DNA from: an uncultured Actinomycetes bacterium
GTDB lineage: Bacteria > Actinomycetota > Thermoleophilia > Miltoncostaeales > Miltoncostaeaceae
Assembly (NCBI GenBank): GCA_937862675.1
Contig: CALMEC010000115.1
Coordinates: 1-6,284 of the forward strand
Direction: 5' to 3'
Length of the DNA stretch: 6,284 nt
Position numbers and translations under genes: made by a program. Each line of letters starts with the position of its first letter. Position 1 is the stretch's first letter. Under the pieces are notes generated by a model. The model was not told the origin of the DNA. It ran no database searches and worked only from the letters and a program-made list of their open reading frames with translations. Shown one piece after another: positions 1 through 5,132 of this stretch.

Positions 1-2
1 AG

Positions 3-266
3 GGCACGGCCGTGCGCGCCCTCCTGGCCGGCGCCCCCGCGATCCGTTCCGTGCTGTCGGTGGGCGATGACCGCACGGACGTCACCGTCTGGCGGATGCT
101 CGCGTCCCTCCGCGACGACGACCGCCTGGACCGGACACTCTGTGTCGGCGTCCTCTCCCCGGAGACCCCGGAGATCGTGCGGGAGTCGGCCGACCGCCTC
201 ATCGACGGGGTCATGCCGGGGACCGACGACCTGCTGCGCGAGCTGGTGGCATCACTGACGTCCTGA
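3..266 (+). CDS. otsB: Trehalose-6-phosphate phosphatase (HAD family), C-terminal fragment
   Basis: Partial: the reading frame is open at the left edge and only the last 87 residues are present. Visible residues 1-10 (GTAVRALLAG) resemble the KGxAV segment that precedes the last HAD motif in trehalose phosphatases. At residues 21-26 comes GDDRTD, the acidic metal-binding motif IV of OtsB-type enzymes (family form GDDxTDE); here the following residue is Val, not Glu. The tail SADRLIDGVMPGTDDLLREL matches the usual short helix before the C-terminus. The family removes phosphate from trehalose 6-phosphate in the cytoplasm, the last step of OtsA/OtsB trehalose synthesis. In many actinobacteria this domain is fused behind a trehalose-phosphate synthase, so the intact gene may be bifunctional; the window cannot tell. 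Stop TGA; a hairpin follows 48 nt later. The GTG at 12 is an internal codon, not a start. Another HAD phosphatase remains possible. Confidence 0.7.
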   Translation, partial: GTAVRALLAGAPAIRSVLSVGDDRTDVTVWRMLASLRDDDRLDRTLCVGVLSPETPEIVRESADRLIDGVMPGTDDLLRELVASLTS

Positions 267-314
267 CCGTGGCGGGCTGACGGATCCCCCACCTGCGATC
301 TGCGGGTGAACGCG

Positions 315-347
315 GTGCCGGACGTCGGACGCGAGACGTCCCGGCAC
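315..347 (+). terminator. Hairpin terminator of the trehalose phosphatase gene
   Basis: An imperfect inverted repeat, GTGCCGGACGTC and GACGTCCCGGCAC, around an 8-nt loop (327-334), forms 12 base pairs with one bulged base. It lies 48 nt after the stop codon at 266. There is no T-run after it, which is common for actinobacterial terminators. Only the fold and the position support the call. Confidence 0.5.
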
Positions 348-397
348 ACGCCAGGTGAACCGCCCGTTTCGCGGGCACTTCCCTGTCACAAGCTCCG

Positions 398-436
398 GCG
401 TGTCATGTCCGGTGCCTGGCACCGGACATGACACGC
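398..436. repeat. 39-nt perfect palindrome, left element of copy 1
   Basis: Left arm GCGTGTCATGTCCGGTGCC (398-416), single central T at 417, and an exactly complementary right arm (418-436). Symmetry stops at 397/437. It is identical over all 39 bases to 4911-4949. With no loop it could extrude as a cruciform in DNA, bind a dimeric protein, or fold as a long hairpin in RNA. Confidence 0.95.
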
Positions 437-492
437 GCACCGGCACGGATGTGGTGAATCAGACCATTTGCAGGTATTTATCGTTCATCGAC

Positions 493-539
493 TTCCGGTT
501 GTCATGTCCGGTGCCAGGCACCGGACATGACAACCGGAA
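493..539. repeat. 47-nt perfect palindrome, right element of copy 1
   Basis: The left arm runs from TTCCGGTTGTCATG (493-506) to GTGCC at 515; the centre is A at 516; the right arm is exactly complementary (517-539). It shares the core TGTCATGTCCGGTGCC with the left element, but its outer flank is TTCCGGT/ACCGGAA instead of GCG/CGC, and its central base is A instead of T. It ends 23 nt beyond the polX stop, so it is the first strong hairpin a polX transcript would meet and may serve as its terminator. Confidence 0.95.
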
Positions 540-562
540 TGTGACGACCCCCGGAACCGAGA

Positions 563-2356
563 TCAGGAGGCAGCGCCTGGCCCTTGTCGACCTCGGAGTG
601 CGGAACCCGACGATTTCCGTTCACGGATGATCCGGATCTCCTCGCGGTTCTTCGTGTTCAGCACACGGTCGGGGGTGGCGCCCGCGCGTCGCGCGGTAAG
701 GATCCCGTAGCGCCGCACGGCGAGTTCGTCGACGGAATGCGCATCCGTGCCGATGGTGAGATCCGCGCCCGCGGCCAGGGCACGCCGTGCGTTCGCCGCG
801 TTCAGGTCGAGGCGCTTGGGCTGCGCGTTGATCTCGAGGGCCGTGCCCGTCTCGGCGGCGCGGGCCACGACGCGGTCCAGGTCGAGGTCGTACCCCTCAC
901 GACGACCGAACATGCGGCCGGTGGGATGCCCGACCACGTTGACCAGCGGATGCTCGATCGCCGCCAGGACGCGCCGGGTCAGACGGTCCCGCGACTGACG
1001 GAAGCCGCTGTGCAGGCTGGCGGTGACCCAGTCGAACCCGGCGAGGAGATCGTCCGGATGGTCGAGGCGTCCGTCGGCCAGCACGTCGACCTCGCACGCC
1101 TTCACGACGACGATGTCGTCGAACTCCTCGTTGATCCGGTCGATGGCCTCCCACTGCCGGTGCACGCGATCCGCGTCGAGGCCCCGTGCCATCGCAAGGC
1201 TGACGGAATGGTCGCTGATCCCGATGTAGTCAAGGCCGAGCGCGCGCGCCGCCAGCACCATCTCGCGCAGCGTGTTCCGCCCGTCGCTCCAGTCCGTGTG
1301 GCAGTGGAGCTCTCCCCGCAGATCCGCCTCGGCCACCATGCGGGGGAACGCACCGGACTCGGCCACCGCGATCTCTCCGGTGTCCTCGCGCAGCTCCGGC
1401 GGTATCCATGTCAGTCCGAGCTCGGCGTAGACCCCCTCCTCCTCCCGGCACCGAATCACGTCGCCGCCGGCACGCGTGATGCCGTGCTCCGAGACGGAGA
1501 GTCCGCCGCGGACGGCCAGCTCACGAAGACGCACGTTGTGGGCACGGCTGCCGGTGAGGTGCTGCAGCAGGTTGCCGAACGACGCGGCCGGGGTGAACCG
1601 CGCCTCGACCCGGATGCCGGACTGGGTCATCACCGCGGCGCCACGACTTCCCGACGAGAGAAGCTCGGTCGTCATCGGATGGTCGTGCATCGCCTCGGTG
1701 ACGGCATCCGGGTCCTCCGTCTCGATGACGAGATCGACGTCGTGGACGGTCTCGCTGCCACGCCGGATTCCGCCGGCGACGACGGCCCGGCCCACCACCG
1801 CGAGCTCACCCAGATCGTGCGCGAACCGCTGCGCGACCGGGTCGGCACGGCCGAGGGGAATGCGCTCCCCCGTCCCCTCGCCACTCTCACGCGCCGCGAG
1901 TTCGTCGGCCAGCTGGCCTGCGGTCTTCGGTCCGATGCCCTCGACGGTGACGAGCGTGCCGTCGGCGACCGCCGCCGCGAGGCCGTCGAGGTCGCCGACG
2001 CCCAGGGCCTGCCAGACGGCCCGGGCACGCTTGGGCCCGACGCCGGGCAGCCCGGCGATGTCCGCGAGGCCCACCGGCACCCGCTCCATGACACGGGTGA
2101 GGGCGGCGATCCTCCCCGTTCGCGTGAGTTCGACAATTTTCCCCTGCAGCGTCGCCCGGATGGCCGGCAGTTCGGTCGCACGGCCCTCCACCCCCCTCCC
2201 CGCGACCGATTCGTCGACTTGGCCCACGCGTGCCCCCCCCCGCCGGTATGCCAGGAGCCGATGACGTGAACTCTCCCCGTCGATCTCCAGGAGATCCGCC
2301 AGCAGGGTGAACTGCCGTGCGATGTCCGCGTTGGTCGGAAGGTGATCACCGGTCAT
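563..2356 (-). CDS. polX: DNA polymerase/3'-5' exonuclease PolX (pol X + PHP)
   Basis: 597 aa, slightly longer than the usual ~570-580. Domains: N-terminal helix-hairpin-helix region (about 1-165; second HhH LPGVGPKRARAVW at 103-115), family X nucleotidyltransferase (about 170-325) and C-terminal PHP nuclease (about 345-575). The polymerase metal residues D206 and D208 are present (HDVDLV), but the third carboxylate is Glu251 (RVEARF) where the family usually has Asp (VDxR), and the GS motif reads GG at 195-196. The PHP ligands look complete: H351, H353, D358, H383, E422, H449, H477 in GHPTGR, D538 and H540. Bacterial PolX fills short gaps in base-excision-type repair and carries Mn-dependent 3'-5' exonuclease activity in the PHP domain. 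The ATG at 2356 was chosen because PolX homology begins at NADIARQF just after it; the frame stays open upstream but is antisense to the next gene. There is no Shine-Dalgarno; a -10 box 7 nt upstream suggests a leaderless mRNA. Confidence 0.93.
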   Translation of the reverse strand: MTGDHLPTNADIARQFTLLADLLEIDGESSRHRLLAYRRGGARVGQVDESVAGRGVEGRATELPAIRATLQGKIVELTRTGRIAALTRVMERVPVGLADIAGLPGVGPKRARAVWQALGVGDLDGLAAAVADGTLVTVEGIGPKTAGQLADELAARESGEGTGERIPLGRADPVAQRFAHDLGELAVVGRAVVAGGIRRGSETVHDVDLVIETEDPDAVTEAMHDHPMTTELLSSGSRGAAVMTQSGIRVEARFTPAASFGNLLQHLTGSRAHNVRLRELAVRGGLSVSEHGITRAGGDVIRCREEEGVYAELGLTWIPPELREDTGEIAVAESGAFPRMVAEADLRGELHCHTDWSDGRNTLREMVLAARALGLDYIGISDHSVSLAMARGLDADRVHRQWEAIDRINEEFDDIVVVKACEVDVLADGRLDHPDDLLAGFDWVTASLHSGFRQSRDRLTRRVLAAIEHPLVNVVGHPTGRMFGRREGYDLDLDRVVARAAETGTALEINAQPKRLDLNAANARRALAAGADLTIGTDAHSVDELAVRRYGILTARRAGATPDRVLNTKNREEIRIIRERKSSGSALRGRQGPGAAS

Positions 2357-2363
2357 GCCCGAA

Positions 2364-2369
2364 AGGGTA
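2364..2369 (-). promoter_or_regulatory. Candidate -10 box of polX (leaderless promoter)
   Basis: On the minus strand TACCCT fits the actinobacterial TAnnnT -10 pattern and lies 7 nt before the ATG, so transcription would start at or next to the start codon. A weak GGAC-containing -35 (CGGACG, 3 of 6 to TTGACA) lies 17 nt upstream. The lack of any ribosome binding site is consistent with a leaderless message. Confidence 0.4.
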
Positions 2370-2395
2370 GACCGTCGGTAAATCACCGTCCGGTG

Positions 2396-2425
2396 GTGAC
2401 GTGTCGCCGGACACGGGTCTAGAAT
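2396..2425 (+). promoter_or_regulatory. Candidate promoter of the L,D-transpeptidase operon
   Basis: A -35-like GTGACG (2396-2401, 4 of 6 to TTGACA), an 18-nt spacer and a -10-like TAGAAT (2420-2425, TAnnnT). Start would be near 2432, giving a leader of about 48 nt that contains GAGGGA (2465-2470), 9 nt before the GTG at 2480. The perfect dyad GTGTC-GCCG-GACAC (2401-2414) lies inside the spacer and touches the -35, a position where a repressor would block polymerase. The divergent polX promoter shares this 123-bp gap. Confidence 0.45.
2401..2414. promoter_or_regulatory. Possible operator dyad GTGTC-n4-GACAC
   Basis: A perfect 5-bp inverted repeat with a 4-nt centre sits between the -35 and -10 candidates of the transpeptidase operon. 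A second dyad, TCACC-n7-GGTGA (2383-2399), lies directly before it. Short dyads arise by chance in GC-rich DNA, so only the position makes this worth recording. Confidence 0.25.
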
Positions 2426-2479
2426 TCCGCCAGTCACCGCGTTGGCGGTCGGGTCGTCGACATCGAGGGAGCAAGGCGC

Positions 2480-4027
2480 GTGGGACGCATTCCATGGCCG
2501 ATCATCGCGATCGGGATCACCGCGGTGGCCGCCGGCACGGCGTTCGCCGGGACCCAGTACGCATCGCGCGCCGCCATCACCGACGTCGAGCCCGCACCGA
2601 ACAGCGCCGTCCGCACCACCACCCCGCGGGTCGCCTTCCGGACATCCGATGTCGGCCGGCTCTCGGACGTCCGGGTCATCGTGGACGGGAGGGACCGGAC
2701 CGACCTGCTGGGCCGTGCGGACGACGGCACGCTCGTGGTGCGTACGCACGCCTTCAAGGAGGGCCGCCACGTCGTGGACGCGCGGGTCTCGACGCGCAAC
2801 GTCTTCGCACGGAACGTGTCCCAGCGCTGGGAGTTCGACGTCGACACCACGGCGCCGCCCCTCACGATGACCACGCCCACCACGAAGGGAGCGGTCAACA
2901 AGCGGTCGGTCCCCGTCGCCGGAAGAACGGAGGCGGGATCGACGGTCACCGTCCGTTGGACCGGGGGCAGCCGCCGGATCGAGGCCAACGGCAAGGGGGC
3001 CTTCTCCACGAAGGTTCCGCTCAGAGAGGGTCCCGCCACCCTGACGATCACCGCGACCGACCGGGCGGGCAACAGCACCCGGCGGGTCAACCAGTTCATC
3101 GTCGACACGAAGGCTCCGACGCTGGTCATGGGAAAGGTCCCGACCACGATGACGGAGACGGACACCCCGGTGCTGAGCGGGGAGATCCGCGGAGAGGACG
3201 GGAACACCACGACGGTAGGTACCGTCGTGAACGGGCGGACGATCACTCCGACGACGTCCGATTCCGGCGTCGACGGCACCGACGAGCCGACCGTGTCATT
3301 CGACAAGAACACGTTCCGACTCTCGGTCGGCACGCTGCCCCAGGGCCTCAACACGGTGACGGTGTTCGCCGCCGACCCCGCCGGCAACCGCGCGACGAAG
3401 ACGTTCACCGTCCTCGTCGACAGCACCGAGGAGTTCGGGTCCAAGGACATGATCGCGGGGGCACGCGGCGCCGACGTGAAGGCCCTCCAGCAAGGGCTGA
3501 TCGACCGCGGGTTCAAGAAGGTGAAGGTCACGGGTGTCTACGACCCCCGGACCGTGCAGGGCGTCCGCCGCTACCAGGCGGTCCACAAGATGTCCCAGAA
3601 CGGGATCTTCGGTCCACGTACCCGTGAGGCGTTCCTCGGCAAGATCGTCGTGACGCTCAGCAAGTTCCGTCTGCAGCTCTTCCGCGACGGCAAGGTGGTG
3701 AAGACCTACAAGGTCGCGATCGGATCACCGGGTCACGCCACGCCCACCGGTACCTACAAGGTGGTCAACAAGCAGGTCGACCCGACGTGGTTCCCGCCAG
3801 ACAGCCCGTGGGCGGCAGGACTCGGCCCCATCCCCGCCGGACCCGGCAATCCGCTGGGCACCCGGTGGATCGGGACGTCGGCCCCCGCCGTCGGGATCCA
3901 CGGCACCTATGCCGACAGCTCCATCGGCACGGCCGCGAGCCACGGTTGCGTCCGCATGCACATCCCCGACGTCGAGGAGCTCTACGACCAGGTCGCCGTC
4001 GGTATGCCGGTCATCTTCAACCCATGA
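2480..4027 (+). CDS. Exported L,D-transpeptidase with Ig-like and PG-binding domains
   Basis: 515 aa. An N-terminal hydrophobic segment (about 6-23, ending AFA-G) is a signal peptide or membrane anchor with a short n-region carrying only Arg3. Next come about three Ig-like modules (roughly 33-123, 124-209, 210-314; the latter two carry the TxxDxAGN-type turn ATDRAGN and AADPAGN), a PG_binding_1 domain (about 325-387, GVYDPRTVQGVRRYQ) and a YkuD catalytic domain (about 388-514). The active site is intact: H474-G475, then S487-H-G-C490-V-R492 with C490 the nucleophile. Such enzymes make 3-3 peptidoglycan crosslinks or attach proteins to stem peptides outside the membrane; the Ig-like stalk plausibly spans the wall. 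The GTG start has GAGGGA 9 nt upstream, and the signal segment starts immediately after it. It is the first gene of a three-gene operon and its TGA overlaps the next ATG. Imipenem-type carbapenem sensitivity is typical of the family. Confidence 0.92.
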   Translation: MGRIPWPIIAIGITAVAAGTAFAGTQYASRAAITDVEPAPNSAVRTTTPRVAFRTSDVGRLSDVRVIVDGRDRTDLLGRADDGTLVVRTHAFKEGRHVVDARVSTRNVFARNVSQRWEFDVDTTAPPLTMTTPTTKGAVNKRSVPVAGRTEAGSTVTVRWTGGSRRIEANGKGAFSTKVPLREGPATLTITATDRAGNSTRRVNQFIVDTKAPTLVMGKVPTTMTETDTPVLSGEIRGEDGNTTTVGTVVNGRTITPTTSDSGVDGTDEPTVSFDKNTFRLSVGTLPQGLNTVTVFAADPAGNRATKTFTVLVDSTEEFGSKDMIAGARGADVKALQQGLIDRGFKKVKVTGVYDPRTVQGVRRYQAVHKMSQNGIFGPRTREAFLGKIVVTLSKFRLQLFRDGKVVKTYKVAIGSPGHATPTGTYKVVNKQVDPTWFPPDSPWAAGLGPIPAGPGNPLGTRWIGTSAPAVGIHGTYADSSIGTAASHGCVRMHIPDVEELYDQVAVGMPVIFNP

Positions 4028-4353
4028 GCGTCACCGATGTCTCGTCGGCCACATGGGACGAGCTGGTCGTCCGGTCGGTCACGCCCGTGGTGGTCGACGT
4101 CTGGGCGCCCTGGTGCATCCCCTGCAAGAAGGTGGAGCCCATCATCGCCGATGCCGCCGCGACGTACGGCGACCGGCTCACCTGCCTGCGGCTCGACGCC
4201 GATGACTCCCCGGAGCTCGTCGCACGGTTCCAGGTGCTCGGCCTGCCCACCCTGCTGCTGTTCGTCGACGGCGCGGAGGTCGGCCGCATCACCGGGGTCC
4301 CGCGTGCGGCGAAGCTGACAGAGTTGATCGAAATGATCATCCCCCCGGAGTGA
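4024..4353 (+). CDS. Thioredoxin-fold protein with CIPC active site
   Basis: 109 aa, the normal length of a single-domain thioredoxin. Visible hallmarks: buried Asp25 and VDVWAPWC, redox motif W30-C31-I-P-C34, and the cis-proline loop GLPT with Pro75. The motif is CIPC rather than the canonical CGPC; the residue before Pro tunes redox potential in this family, so its partner range may differ from housekeeping TrxA. There is no signal peptide, so it should reduce disulfides in the cytosol, although its operon partner, the L,D-transpeptidase, acts outside. The ATG lies in an ATGA overlap with the transpeptidase stop and has no clear Shine-Dalgarno, so translation is probably coupled. An earlier start would run antiparallel in another frame through the YkuD domain and is not credible. 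Confidence 0.9.
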   Translation: MSVTDVSSATWDELVVRSVTPVVVDVWAPWCIPCKKVEPIIADAAATYGDRLTCLRLDADDSPELVARFQVLGLPTLLLFVDGAEVGRITGVPRAAKLTELIEMIIPPE

Positions 4354-4368
4354 CGAAGGAGACATCGC

Positions 4369-4635
4369 GTGGCCATCTATTTCAGCATCGGGACCTGCCA
4401 GCCGTTCGCCGACCTCAAGGCGGAGCTGATCGACGGGTTCGACGGCGTGGAGACGGTCTCCGCCGACGGCAAGATCGTCGGCCTTCGCCTGGAGAACCCG
4501 CGTGAGGTTCAGCGGCTCGACGAGATCATCGCCACCGTCGATCTCGATCCCGAGCGCGTGTGGCCGCGTCTGCGTGCGGATGACGACGTCCTGACGAACC
4601 GTCGTCACCCGATCTGGGGAGGCGGCGGGGCCTGA
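4369..4635 (+). CDS. Small hypothetical protein, third gene of the operon
   Basis: 88 aa; I do not recognise the family. The GTG start is well supported by GAAGGAG at 4355-4361, 7 nt upstream, and the gene begins 15 nt after the thioredoxin stop, so it belongs to the same transcript. The protein is acidic and soluble-looking, with no membrane segment or signal peptide. It starts MAIYFSIGTC (one cysteine, Cys10), has a likely beta-alpha-beta pattern (strand 2-8, helix 12-24, strand 36-42, helix 45-57), and ends in a basic patch NRRHP and a glycine-rich tail IWGGGGA. The single Cys near the N-terminus after a thioredoxin gene invites the idea of a redox partner, but nothing else supports it. 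Codon use is like that of its neighbours. Confidence 0.82.
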   Translation: MAIYFSIGTCQPFADLKAELIDGFDGVETVSADGKIVGLRLENPREVQRLDEIIATVDLDPERVWPRLRADDDVLTNRRHPIWGGGGA

Positions 4636-4709
4636 CCTCGCGTTCTCGCCGGTGCGCACGGATGCCTCACGCATCGTCCGCGACGGCGTGACCTGAGCCC
4701 GCCCGGCGA

Positions 4710-4745
4710 CGGGCGAGACGCCGGTGCCCGCCGGCGGGACGCCCG
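4710..4745 (+). terminator. Nested GC-rich hairpin, probable operon terminator
   Basis: Outer stem CGGGCG (4710-4715) with CGCCCG (4740-4745); inner stem GCCGG (4720-4724) with CCGGC (4731-4735); a symmetric 4x4 internal loop and a 6-nt apical loop. It begins 74 nt after the last stop of the L,D-transpeptidase operon. No T-tract follows. Confidence 0.4.
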
Positions 4746-4910
4746 TTCGCTGCACACAGCCGGGTCACGACGGTGACGGGACGGTCGGCGAAGGATGCGG
4801 CCGGTCGTCGTCGGATGACCGGATCGCGCCGACCGGTGGTCTCGGCGATCAGTGACATGGACGTCGAGATGTCGTCGATCCCGAGCGGTGCGCCGGCGTG
4901 CCGCGGGAAG

Positions 4911-4949
4911 GCGTGTCATGTCCGGTGCCTGGCACCGGACATGACACGC
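4911..4949. repeat. 39-nt perfect palindrome, left element of copy 2
   Basis: Arms 4911-4929 and 4931-4949 around a central T at 4930. All 39 bases are identical to 398-436, although the two copies lie 4.5 kb apart and their linkers have diverged. Confidence 0.95.
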
Positions 4950-5012
4950 ACACCGACACGGATCACTCAAATACGGTGATTTGCAGGCACTCTTCAGTCG
5001 CCCACGTCCGGT

Positions 5013-5045
5013 TGTCATGCCGGGTGCCTGGCACCGGACATGACA
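5013..5045. repeat. 33-nt imperfect palindrome, right element of copy 2
   Basis: Arms of 16 nt (5013-5028 and 5030-5045) around T at 5029. Two mismatches, at 5020 and 5022, come from TGCCGGGTG in place of TGTCCGGTG in the left arm. The outer flanks do not pair: the left side is TCCGGT as in 493-539, while the right side is CGCGCG as beside 398-436. It therefore reads as a hybrid or decayed version of the copy 1 right element. Confidence 0.9.
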
Positions 5046-5096
5046 CGCGCGACAGAGCGGCCCCTCGGGAACGCGTTCGGCATCCCGCGCGGAGAG

Positions 5097-5128
5097 CGAT
5101 CGGGCCCGCCCCGGGGCGGGCCCGATCG
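5097..5128 (-). terminator. 32-nt perfect palindrome, terminator of the FKBP gene
   Basis: CGATCGGGCCCGCCCC (5097-5112) is followed directly by its exact complement (5113-5128). On the minus strand it starts 4 nt after the FKBP stop codon (5133-5135). There is no T-run beyond it, so it would be a GC-hairpin terminator without a U-tail. Its sequence is unrelated to the paired palindromes, and being symmetric it could act in both directions. Confidence 0.7.
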
Positions 5129-5132
5129 AGGA

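Larger units (their letters stand above)
398..539. repeat. Palindrome-pair module, copy 1
   Basis: Two large palindromes form one unit with centres at 417 and 516, 99 nt apart. The unit aligns with 4911-5052 without gaps (constant offset 4513). Conserved parts are the whole left palindrome (39 of 39), CACCGGCACGGAT at 438-450 (12 of 13), ATTTGCAGG at 466-474 (9 of 9), TCCGGTTGTCATG leading into the right palindrome, and most of that palindrome. The stretch 451-465 is not conserved (4 of 15) and the linker is AT-richer than its surroundings. No transposase is nearby. It resembles paired REP/BIME-type elements in design, but the class is inferred, not established. Confidence 0.85.
267..562. other. 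Gene-free convergent intergenic region, left
   Basis: About 300 bp between the stop codons of the trehalose phosphatase gene (+) and polX (-). It holds the hairpin at 315-347 and the palindrome pair at 398-539. Short open frames crossing it exist only because the palindromes read as SCPVPGTGHD-type peptides on both strands; none has a credible ribosome binding site or family likeness. Confidence 0.8.
4911..5045. repeat. Palindrome-pair module, copy 2
   Basis: The same unit as 398-539 and in the same orientation: a 39-nt palindrome centred at 4930, CACCGACACGGAT (4951-4963), ATTTGCAGG (4979-4987), TCCGGTTGTCATG (5007-5019), and a second palindrome centred at 5029. Centre-to-centre distance is again exactly 99 nt and the alignment to copy 1 needs no gap. 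As in copy 1, the neighbours converge on it (operon from the left, FKBP gene from the right). Confidence 0.85.
4636..5132. other. Gene-free convergent intergenic region, right
   Basis: 497 bp between the stop of the small hypothetical gene (+) and the stop of the FKBP gene (-). It holds a nested hairpin (4710-4745), about 165 bp with no recognisable feature (4746-4910), the second palindrome-pair module (4911-5045) and a 32-nt palindrome (5097-5128). A minus-strand open frame ending at 4667 (63 aa from ATG at 4858) has mixed third-position GC, no ribosome binding site and no recognisable domain, so it is not called. Confidence 0.7.

Noticed and set aside
466..480. TTTGCA...TATTTA as a promoter in the module linker
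   Set aside because: The spacing between the boxes is far too short, the second box is not conserved in copy 2, and no gene follows in that direction.
398..539. CRISPR array or integron-like attC sites
   Set aside because: Only two repeats per locus, each a full palindrome with conserved linker parts; no spacers of uniform length, no cas or integrase gene, and no attC R/L box pattern.
584..2269. 561-aa plus-strand open frame
   Set aside because: Antisense shadow of polX caused by high GC at third positions; Arg/Asp/Gly/Val-rich composition, no domain and no ribosome site.
2357..2770. N-terminal extension of PolX to a start at 2770
   Set aside because: It would run antisense through the signal peptide and first Ig-like domain of the transpeptidase gene; PolX homology begins right after the ATG at 2356, and the extra 138 residues are low-complexity Arg/Gly/Asp.
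2401..3627. 408-aa plus-strand open frame over the transpeptidase gene
   Set aside because: Alternate-frame shadow, His/Arg/Gly-rich without any fold signature; the YkuD frame is clearly the real one.
4667..4858. 63-aa minus-strand open frame (starts MSLIAETTGRRDPVI)
   Set aside because: Part of it reads almost like protein, but there is no ribosome site, third-position GC is only moderate, and the upstream frame runs into the palindrome. A decayed gene cannot be excluded.
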